NCBI GenBank assembly: GCA_026786325.1
Contig: JAJAYH010000094.1
Coordinates: forward strand, 1 to 5,136
Length of the DNA: 5,136 nucleotides
Reading direction: 5' to 3'
Origin: Alkalinema sp. CAN_BIN05
GTDB lineage: Bacteria > Cyanobacteriota > Cyanobacteriia > Leptolyngbyales > Leptolyngbyaceae
Below, in pieces: positions 1 to 5,136 of the stretch. Every line of letters begins with the position of its first letter. Position 1 is the stretch's first letter. The translations under genes were made by a program, and so were the position numbers. The notes under the pieces were generated by a model. The model ran no database searches. It saw only the letters and a program-made list of their open reading frames with translations, and was not told the origin of the DNA.

Positions 1-30
1 ATCTAGACCTGAGCTTCCGAGTTTTTTTGT

Positions 31-1476
31 ATGGCTGACCTAATTTTGTTTTGGCATCGTCGAGACTTGCGGATTTCAGACAATATTGGGCTAGCCATGG
101 CCCGCGATCGTAGCGCCAATGTAGTCGGTATTTTTTGTCTAGATCCAGCAATCTTGAAGTCTGACACGATGGCCGATGTGCGGGTTGATTATTTATTGGG
201 ATGTTTGACTGCCCTACGCGATCGTTACAATACAGCAGGTAGTCAGCTTTTAATGGTTCAAGACAATCCGCTGGAGATTATTCCAACCCTTGCAAAAGCG
301 ATCGGCGCAACTCATATCTTTTGGAATTGGGATGTAGAACCCTACGCGCAGAAACGCGACAATGCGATGATTACGAAGTTGCATGATTTAGGAATCGGAG
401 TCGAAACATTCTGGGATCAACTTTTACATACACCAACAGATATTGTATCGAAGGCAAAAGGTGAACCCTACACTGTGTATGGACCGTTCTGGAAAAATTG
501 GATCACTAAAGAAAAGAAAACGCCCTATCCAACATTAGAAGGCGCGATCGGACTCACGCCAGAACTGCAAGCAATAGCAAATTCTAATGGTGTAATTAAC
601 ATTCCTAAACTCAAAGAATTAGGATTCATTTGGGATTCAGAGCAAATCCTAGAACCCGGTGAAATTGCAGCTCAGGATTGTTTGGATCGGTTTGCCGCTA
701 AACAAATTGCAGCCTATGACGACGATCGTAATTTTCCTGCCATTCCCGGCACCTCAACCTTAAGTCCTGCCTTGAAATTTGGGGCGATCGGCATTCGGAC
801 GATTTGGAAAACCACGCGAGAGGCGATGAATGCGGCCCAAAGTGATGAAGCCAAAATGGGAGTGCGCACTTGGCAACAAGAACTAGCATGGCGCGAATTT
901 TATCAACAAGTAATGTTTCATTTCCCAGTTCTAGCCGATGGACCCTACCGAGAACATTTTAAACAATTTCCTTGGGACCAAGACGATCGGGCCTTTGAAG
1001 CGTGGTGTGCGGGCAAAACGGGTTATCCGATTATTGATGCGGCCATGCGTCAGCTTAATGAAACGGGATGGATGCACAACCGTTGTCGAATGATTGTGGC
1101 GAGTTTTTTGACTAAAGATTTGATTTTGAATTGGCGATCGGGTGAGAAATACTTTATGCAGCATTTGGTCGATGGCGATCTATCGGCAAACAATGGCGGT
1201 TGGCAATGGAGCGCATCCAGTGGCATGGACCCAAAGCCATTACGTATTTTTAATCCGTCAACTCAGGCCCAGAAATTTGATAAAGAGGGTGACTATATTC
1301 GTCAATGGGTGCCGGAATTGAAATCTGTTGAGACCAAAGCTTTGTTAAGTGGAGATATTGATAAATCACTGCGCGATCGGATTGGCTACGTGAAACCTAT
1401 TGTCGATCATGCTGTACAGCAACGAAAGTTTAAAGAACGGTATGCGGCTCAGAAGGCGATCGGGCAAATTGAATAG
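31..1476 (+). CDS. phrA: Deoxyribodipyrimidine photolyase (class I CPD photolyase)
   Basis: This is a flavoenzyme that splits UV-induced cyclobutane pyrimidine dimers using blue or near-UV light. The 481 residues match the usual length (about 470-485). An N-terminal Rossmann-like antenna domain (about 1-130) carries WNWDVEPY at 98-105 and is followed by VYGPFWKNW. The helical FAD domain follows: E284 and W287 in TWQQELAWREF, N350 and M354 in GWMHNRCRM, N387 in SANNGG, and W393. The tryptophan electron-transfer chain is present as W391, W368 and W315. Each residue lies one position from its Synechococcus elongatus counterpart as I recall it, and the antenna segment also resembles that enzyme, so an 8-HDF (deazaflavin) antenna is likelier than folate; this part is inference. 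The start is the first ATG after in-frame stops at 4-6 and 10-12, with only a weak GAG upstream. The gene converges on the toxin-antitoxin pair. A cryptochrome is less likely because the repair residues are intact. Confidence 0.96.
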   Translation: MADLILFWHRRDLRISDNIGLAMARDRSANVVGIFCLDPAILKSDTMADVRVDYLLGCLTALRDRYNTAGSQLLMVQDNPLEIIPTLAKAIGATHIFWNWDVEPYAQKRDNAMITKLHDLGIGVETFWDQLLHTPTDIVSKAKGEPYTVYGPFWKNWITKEKKTPYPTLEGAIGLTPELQAIANSNGVINIPKLKELGFIWDSEQILEPGEIAAQDCLDRFAAKQIAAYDDDRNFPAIPGTSTLSPALKFGAIGIRTIWKTTREAMNAAQSDEAKMGVRTWQQELAWREFYQQVMFHFPVLADGPYREHFKQFPWDQDDRAFEAWCAGKTGYPIIDAAMRQLNETGWMHNRCRMIVASFLTKDLILNWRSGEKYFMQHLVDGDLSANNGGWQWSASSGMDPKPLRIFNPSTQAQKFDKEGDYIRQWVPELKSVETKALLSGDIDKSLRDRIGYVKPIVDHAVQQRKFKERYAAQKAIGQIE

Positions 1477-1560
1477 TTATTTAACTCATCTGCTTCAAAT
1501 CTAATCAAAATACCAATCGAATGGAGCCAAATAGAACTAAATGCTGTATTCCTATTAACG

Positions 1561-1992
1561 TTATGATTCATTCAATTCTTCAGAAAGATCTTCTCGATCG
1601 CGCCATATTGCAACGGTACTGTCACGATAGATTTTTGCTATGAACGGGGCTTTGTGTTTGCGTACAAGATTTTGTATGGGGACTATCGCTTTCGTCAGGA
1701 TTTCGATCATATCGTTGCCGGACAAATTCTGAGATGTGAGGATAAAGAGGCAGACCCCAGAACGGGCAACGGCCATTTTTTCTAGGGTCCGGCGGGCAAT
1801 GTTTGCGTCTTTTGTGAGTACAACCCAGCCTCGTTCTCCAACGATCGATAGCCAATCTACATCGGGAGCAGCAGGGGCAAAATTATCATCATGACTTTCG
1901 ATGGTCAGACCTGCTTGCCGTAGTGCGGTGACAATGCGTTTACTACCGAGGCAGCGATCGATAAAAAATGTAATAGATGACGGCGAACTCAT
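1561..1992 (-). CDS. PIN-like toxin of a type II toxin-antitoxin pair (VapC45-like)
   Basis: This 143-residue protein is probably a ribonuclease toxin with a PIN-like fold, neutralised by the product of the gene just upstream. It opens with a beta strand and acidic residue typical of the family (FFIDRCLGSK, D12), then HDDNF (34-38), a PDVDWL stretch (43-48, D44/D46), GWVVLTKD (55-62, D62), a FILTSQNLSG segment (83-92) and a PFIAKIYRD strand near the C terminus. This order matches, from memory, the PIN-like group that includes Mycobacterium tuberculosis VapC45 (Rv2019) and neighbours DUF5615. D12, D46 and D62 are candidate metal ligands; a fourth acidic ligand is not obvious. The ATG overlaps the antitoxin stop as ATGA, and no Shine-Dalgarno sequence lies within 5-12 nt, so translation is probably coupled to the upstream gene. 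The RNA target cannot be inferred. No frameshift or truncation is seen. Confidence 0.8.
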   Translation of the reverse strand: MSSPSSITFFIDRCLGSKRIVTALRQAGLTIESHDDNFAPAAPDVDWLSIVGERGWVVLTKDANIARRTLEKMAVARSGVCLFILTSQNLSGNDMIEILTKAIVPIQNLVRKHKAPFIAKIYRDSTVAIWRDREDLSEELNES

Positions 1993-2693
1993 GCAGCTAG
2001 GGGTTGCATCTCACAGCGAATAACTTCTTCTATGACTTCCTGGCGGCAGTTGTAGTCGTCGGCCAGATCTGCCATTGAGTCTCCGGCTTTGTACCGTTCA
2101 GCAACAATATTGGTCGGGATTCCAGTGCCAGCAATCACCAGCCGACCAAAGGCGAGACGTGGATCAATTACGACGAGGCGTGGACTGTTGGTGGTTTGGG
2201 AGCGGGTGAATGGGTAAAGTTTGAGGGCGAGGCCGGAGTCGTCGGGTTGGATGCGCTCTAGATGGGCGTTGTGGGCATCTCGCAAAAGGGTGTGGCCAGA
2301 TTTTGAAGCATTGATTAGAGTGCCGTAGCGATCGGTGAAGAGATCTACTCCATCGGTGCGGAATTCACTGTGGGCGAGGGGATGGCTGACTTGGAGTTGG
2401 GATTCGATGTAGTCCAGGGCGCTGCGCACTTTGTCCAGTTGGATTTGATGATTTTTGCGGATAGCTCGGAGGACGTGGACTTCGATTAGGTTAGTGAAGG
2501 AGAGAAGTCGCGGTTTTTGGACTGGCGTGGTGATTAAAGGCTCAAAATATTGTAGACCTTGACTCGTTTTATAACGCCGTCCAGCGACCCACGATCGGAC
2601 TGTTCCCGCTGGGATGCGGAGGTAACGGGCGGCTTCACTGATTGCGTAGGTAGGGATCTCTCTTGGATCAATCCCACCATAGAGATCAAACAT
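1989..2693 (-). CDS. HTH and DUF433 domain antitoxin (VapB45-like)
   Basis: This 234-residue protein is the likely antitoxin and autorepressor of the toxin gene that follows it. Residues 16-41 (YAISEAARYLRIPAGTVRSW and onward) read as a MerR-like helix-turn-helix that could bind DNA. The middle (about 45-165) has a helical stretch (LIEVHVLRAIRKNHQIQLDKVRSAL begins near 68) with no motif I can name. The C terminus (about 172-228) is a DUF433 domain: VVIDPRLAFGRLVIAGTGIP, then AERYKAGDSMADLADDY and a helix. DUF433 proteins are common antitoxin partners of PIN-like toxins, and this architecture and size resemble M. tuberculosis VapB45 (Rv2018, about 240 residues, recalled). It is first in the operon and its TGA shares 4 nt with the toxin ATG. 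The ATG at 2693 has no good Shine-Dalgarno; an AAGGA is about 28 nt upstream, too far to set this start. A stand-alone regulator is possible but less likely, given the overlap. Confidence 0.82.
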   Translation of the reverse strand: MFDLYGGIDPREIPTYAISEAARYLRIPAGTVRSWVAGRRYKTSQGLQYFEPLITTPVQKPRLLSFTNLIEVHVLRAIRKNHQIQLDKVRSALDYIESQLQVSHPLAHSEFRTDGVDLFTDRYGTLINASKSGHTLLRDAHNAHLERIQPDDSGLALKLYPFTRSQTTNSPRLVVIDPRLAFGRLVIAGTGIPTNIVAERYKAGDSMADLADDYNCRQEVIEEVIRCEMQPLAA

Positions 2694-2701
2694 TATTGTT
2701 C

Positions 2702-2745
2702 ATTAGTTATATGGATATGTTCCTTATCATTTTAATAATTATATG
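2702..2745. repeat. AT-rich direct repeat, candidate antitoxin operator
   Basis: Two 12-base copies, attagttatatg (2702-2713) and aataattatatg (2734-2745), match at 10 of 12 positions and start 32 bp apart, about three helical turns. Both contain TTATATG, and a further ATATG lies between them at 2715-2719. The repeat overlaps the possible -10 box of the antitoxin gene and ends 8 bp before its start codon. That is where an autorepressing antitoxin would bind, but the role is inferred from position only, and AT-rich DNA can give such matches by chance. Confidence 0.4.
2738..2743 (-). promoter_or_regulatory. Possible -10 box for the antitoxin-toxin operon
   Basis: On the minus strand this reads TATAAT, a perfect -10 consensus. 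Transcription would start near 2731 and leave a leader of about 37 nt before the antitoxin ATG at 2693. No good -35 hexamer is found 16-18 bp upstream (CTTTCT-like sequence only), so this is either an activator-type or weak promoter, or a chance match in AT-rich sequence. Confidence 0.35.
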
Positions 2746-2780
2746 CTCAAGTTGGCGGGTAGAAAGGCATCTTCTAAATT

Positions 2781-2814
2781 CGGAAAGGGTTTAGTGCGTT
2801 CCAGCCGAAAGGGT
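2781..2814. repeat. Short direct repeat between the antitoxin gene and valS
   Basis: CGGAAAGGGT (2781-2790) and CCGAAAGGGT (2805-2814) match at 9 of 10 positions and start 24 bp apart. The same stretch can also pair weakly as TTCGG (2779-2783) with CCGAA (2805-2809) around a 21-nt loop. It lies about 70-100 bp upstream of the possible valS promoter. It could be a binding site or a decayed structure; nothing in the sequence decides. Confidence 0.3.
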
Positions 2815-2884
2815 CTCAATCGCTAAGATTTTTGATTTTTGAATTGTTGATGACGATCGTCCCGACTCCCAGATCCCGCTATCA

Positions 2885-2890
2885 TATACT
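2885..2890 (+). promoter_or_regulatory. Possible -10 box for valS
   Basis: TATACT matches the TATAAT consensus at 5 of 6 positions, 28 bp before the valS ATG. Transcription would begin near 2897 and give a very short leader of about 20 nt. A -35 match is poor (CCGACT at 2862-2867 with a 17-bp spacer). The short leader leaves no room for a T-box or other long leader regulator unless transcription starts further upstream. Confidence 0.35.
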
Positions 2891-2917
2891 TCTACAAACC
2901 TAATTCTTTGCGCCCCG

Positions 2918-5136
2918 ATGACTTCATCCATCCCCCAACTCCCCAGCCAATACGAAGCCAAAACCACTGAAGCCAAGTGGCAAACGTTTTGGGCGGAAAA
3001 TGAAATCTTCAAGGCCGACCCCACCAAAAAAGGCGATCGCTACTCCGTCGTCACCCCGCCGCCCAACGTGACCGGAAGCCTCCACATGGGCCACGCCTTT
3101 AATACCGCACTAATAGATACTGTTGTCCGCTATCAAAGAATGTTGGGCAAAAATACCCTTTGTCTTCCCGGCACCGACCATGCCAGCATCGCCGTCCAAA
3201 CCATCATCGAAAAACAACTCAAAGCCGAAGGGAAAACCCGTGAAGACTTGGGGCGTAAAGCCTTTCTCGATCGCACCTGGGAATGGAAAAAAGAATCTGG
3301 CGGAACTATCACAGGCCAACTTCGCCGATTGGGACTGTCCGCCGACTGGTCCCGTGAACGCTTTACCCTCGATGAAAACGTCTCAAAATCCGTCCTCGAA
3401 GCCTTCGTTCAGCTCCATTCTGAAGGCTTAATTTATCGCGGCAACTACCTCGTCAACTGGTGCCCCGCTAGTCAATCCGCCGTCAGCGATCTCGAAGTAG
3501 ACAACCGCGAAATCGATAGTTATCTCTGGCATTTCCGCTATCCCCTCACCGACGGCACAGGTCACATCGAAGTCGCCACCACCCGGCCCGAAACCATGCT
3601 AGGTGATACCGCCGTGGCCGTAAATCCGACGGACGATCGGTACAAAGCCCTGATCGGCAAAACTCTCATGCTGCCTTTGCAAGATCGCGAAATTCCGATC
3701 GTCGCCGATGATTATGTCGATGCCACCTTTGGCACAGGCTGCGTCAAAATTACCCCAGCTCACGACCCCAACGATTTTGAAATGGGAAAACGCCAAAATC
3801 TTCCGTTCATTAATGTGATGAACAAAGACGGCACCATGAACGAAAATGCGGGAATATTTGAAGGCATCGATCGTTTTGAAGCCCGAAAACAAGTAGTTGC
3901 AGAATTAGACAAGCTCGGCTTTCTCGTCAAAATTGAACCTTACAAAACCACCATTCCCTACAGCGAACGCGGCGGTGTGCCCGTCGAGCCGTTGCTTTCG
4001 ACCCAATGGTTTGTCAACACCAAGCCCTTAGCCGCCAAAGCCTTAGCCGATCTCGACGAAAATAACTCACCGGAATACGTGCCCGATCGGTGGAAAAAAG
4101 TTTATCGCGACTGGCTCGTGAATCTGCGCGACTGGTGCATTTCCCGTCAGCTCTGGTGGGGCCATCAAATTCCCGCTTGGTATGCCGTGGATGAAACAGG
4201 CGGCCTGATCACCGATGCGACTCCGTTTTTTGTGGCCGAAAATGCAGAAGAAGCCGCAAAACTTGCAGAACAACAATTTGGCAGACCTGTCAAACTAGAG
4301 CAAGATCCAGATGTGTTGGACACCTGGTTTTCCTCTGGACTTTGGCCGTTCTCGACCTTGGGTTGGCCGGAAACAACTGACGATTACAGTGCTTATTATC
4401 CGACCAGCACCCTCGTCACAGGCTTCGATATTATTTTCTTCTGGGTCGCCCGTATGACCATGATGGGTAAGCATCTCACGGGAGAAATGCCCTTTGAAAA
4501 TGTCTATATTCACGGACTCGTGCGAGACGAAACAGGCGCGAAAATGTCTAAGTCGAAAAATAACGGTGTGGATCCGTTAGTCCTAATTGACGAATACAGT
4601 ACCGATGCCCTGCGCTACACCTTGATTCGGGAAGTGGCGGGCGCGGGCCAAGATATCACTCTGCAACTCAATCGCAAAGTCTACAACCAACGCCTCAAAG
4701 ACCGCGCCGCCGGGACTCCGCCAAAACCACCGACACCGGGCAGTAAAGACAATTCCCTATCTGAATCCGTCGAAGGATCTCGGAATTTTACGAACAAACT
4801 TTGGAATGCCTCCCGGTTTGTATTGATGAATTTGGAAGGCAACACCCCGGAACAATTGGGTTCTCCTGATCAAGAAAAGCTGGAATTGTGCGATCGGTGG
4901 ATCCTGTCCCGCTATCACCAAGTCACAAAATCCTTACGCAACAATCTAGACAATTTCTCCCTCGGCGAAGGCGCAAAGCAGCTCTACGAGTTTATCTGGG
5001 GCGATTTTTGCGATCTCTACATCGAACTTGTTAAATATCGTTTGCAAGGCGAAGATGTGGCATCAAAGCTAGTGGCCCTACAAACTTTGGCCCTAATCCT
5101 AGAAGGAACGCTCAAATTACTCCATCCCTTCATGCC
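2918..5136 (+). CDS. valS: Valyl-tRNA synthetase (valine--tRNA ligase), 3' end outside window
   Basis: This class I aminoacyl-tRNA synthetase charges tRNA-Val with valine in the cytoplasm and hydrolyses mischarged threonyl-tRNA. The frame is open for 739 codons to the window edge; family members run about 870-1000 residues, so roughly the last fifth is missing. HIGH motif as HMGH at 56-59 (after PPPNVTGSL); CP1 editing domain about 200-340 with TTRPETMLGDTAV (221-233) and GTGCVKITPAHDPNDFEMG (272-290); WCISRQLWWGHQIPAW (406-421); DVLDTWFSSG (465-474); KMSKS at 542-546; start of the anticodon-binding helical domain from about 618 (SVEGSRNF, NKLWNASRF). The ATG fits the family's N terminus (LPSQYEAKTTEAKWQ); it has no Shine-Dalgarno. 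A basic, proline-rich insert lies at about 588-614. valS is divergent from the antitoxin gene with 224 bp between them. Confidence 0.97.
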   Translation, partial: MTSSIPQLPSQYEAKTTEAKWQTFWAENEIFKADPTKKGDRYSVVTPPPNVTGSLHMGHAFNTALIDTVVRYQRMLGKNTLCLPGTDHASIAVQTIIEKQLKAEGKTREDLGRKAFLDRTWEWKKESGGTITGQLRRLGLSADWSRERFTLDENVSKSVLEAFVQLHSEGLIYRGNYLVNWCPASQSAVSDLEVDNREIDSYLWHFRYPLTDGTGHIEVATTRPETMLGDTAVAVNPTDDRYKALIGKTLMLPLQDREIPIVADDYVDATFGTGCVKITPAHDPNDFEMGKRQNLPFINVMNKDGTMNENAGIFEGIDRFEARKQVVAELDKLGFLVKIEPYKTTIPYSERGGVPVEPLLSTQWFVNTKPLAAKALADLDENNSPEYVPDRWKKVYRDWLVNLRDWCISRQLWWGHQIPAWYAVDETGGLITDATPFFVAENAEEAAKLAEQQFGRPVKLEQDPDVLDTWFSSGLWPFSTLGWPETTDDYSAYYPTSTLVTGFDIIFFWVARMTMMGKHLTGEMPFENVYIHGLVRDETGAKMSKSKNNGVDPLVLIDEYSTDALRYTLIREVAGAGQDITLQLNRKVYNQRLKDRAAGTPPKPPTPGSKDNSLSESVEGSRNFTNKLWNASRFVLMNLEGNTPEQLGSPDQEKLELCDRWILSRYHQVTKSLRNNLDNFSLGEGAKQLYEFIWGDFCDLYIELVKYRLQGEDVASKLVALQTLALILEGTLKLLHPFM
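3033..3040. repeat. HIP1 octamer GCGATCGC
   Basis: This is the only full copy in the window of the cyanobacterial highly iterated palindrome. It lies inside valS near codons 39-41. Twenty-two further CGATCG cores with other flanking bases are spread through all four genes and the intergenic region (for example 105-110, 545-550, 1374-1379, 2329-2334, 2854-2859, 4891-4896). Confidence 0.9.
4682..4759 (+). other. Lineage-type insert in ValRS between KMSKS region and anticodon domain
   Basis: Codons 589-614 encode a basic then proline-rich segment (YNQRLKDRAAGTPPKPPTPG, then SKDNSL). It falls between GQDITLQLNRK and SESVEGSRNF. In most bacterial ValRS as I recall them, the corresponding stretch is only a few residues (NRK..ES.SVEASRNF). 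The flanks are in frame and well conserved, so this is an insertion in a working gene and not a frameshift. Its role is unknown; it looks like a flexible surface loop. Confidence 0.6.

Noticed and set aside
698..1164. Open frames on the minus strand within phrA (698-889 and 931-1164)
   Set aside because: They lie opposite a clearly conserved photolyase, show no recognisable domain, and have no start context; they are shadows.
1477..1560. Possible bidirectional terminator between phrA and the toxin gene
   Set aside because: Only a 4-bp GTTA/TAAC pairing and weak AT-rich inverted matches are present; no GC-rich stem with a T tract.
1622..1855. Second minus-strand open frame inside the toxin gene
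   Set aside because: Cys/His/Arg-rich translation of an offset frame with no family resemblance; the toxin frame carries all conserved motifs.
2750..2917. T-box or other riboswitch upstream of valS
   Set aside because: No T-box bulge sequence or stable stem-antiterminator layout is seen, T-boxes are not expected in cyanobacteria, and the candidate promoter leaves a leader of about 20 nt.
2791..3027. Minus-strand open frame covering the intergenic region and valS start
   Set aside because: It overlaps the conserved ValRS N terminus and the likely promoter region, and its translation resembles nothing known.
3110..4513. Several open frames within valS on both strands (for example 3123-3431 plus, 3599-3892 minus)
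   Set aside because: All overlap the continuous, motif-rich ValRS frame and have low-complexity or Phe/Gly-rich translations typical of shadow frames.
4682..4759. Frameshift or assembly error in valS
   Set aside because: The reading frame is the same before and after the segment and both flanks match the family, so it is an in-frame insert.

Overview
The window looks like chromosomal DNA from a cyanobacterium. Two things support this. The palindrome CGATCG, the core of the cyanobacterial HIP1 repeat, occurs 23 times in 5.1 kb, where about one would be expected by chance. The first gene also reads very like the class I photolyase of Synechococcus elongatus (Anacystis nidulans). None of the four genes has a strong Shine-Dalgarno sequence, which also fits cyanobacteria. 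The exact genus cannot be read from the sequence.

Layout, left to right: (1) 31-1476, plus strand, a complete CPD photolyase with its FAD, substrate and electron-transfer residues in place. (2) 1477-1560, a short AT-rich gap between convergent genes with no convincing terminator. (3) 1561-2693, minus strand, a two-gene operon. Its first gene (1989-2693) encodes a 234-residue protein with an N-terminal helix-turn-helix and a C-terminal DUF433 domain. Its second gene (1561-1992) overlaps the first by 4 nt (ATGA) and encodes a 143-residue PIN-like protein. Together they look like a type II toxin-antitoxin module of the VapB45/VapC45 kind, with the antitoxin first. (4) 2694-2917, a divergent intergenic region with an AT-rich direct repeat 32 bp apart next to the antitoxin start, a possible -10 box for each direction, and a second short direct repeat. 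(5) 2918 to the window end, plus strand, the first 739 codons of valS (valyl-tRNA synthetase), cut only by the window edge.

The two outer genes are housekeeping genes (light-driven DNA repair and tRNA charging). They have no obvious functional tie to the central pair, which is best read as an accessory module sitting between them. Points deserving a second look are the toxin-antitoxin pair and its possible operator, a basic and proline-rich insert in ValRS between the KMSKS region and the anticodon-binding domain, and the unusual form of HIP1 here: only one full GCGATCGC among 23 cores, with GCGATCGG the commonest form. I saw no RNA gene, CRISPR array, insertion sequence or clear intrinsic terminator.
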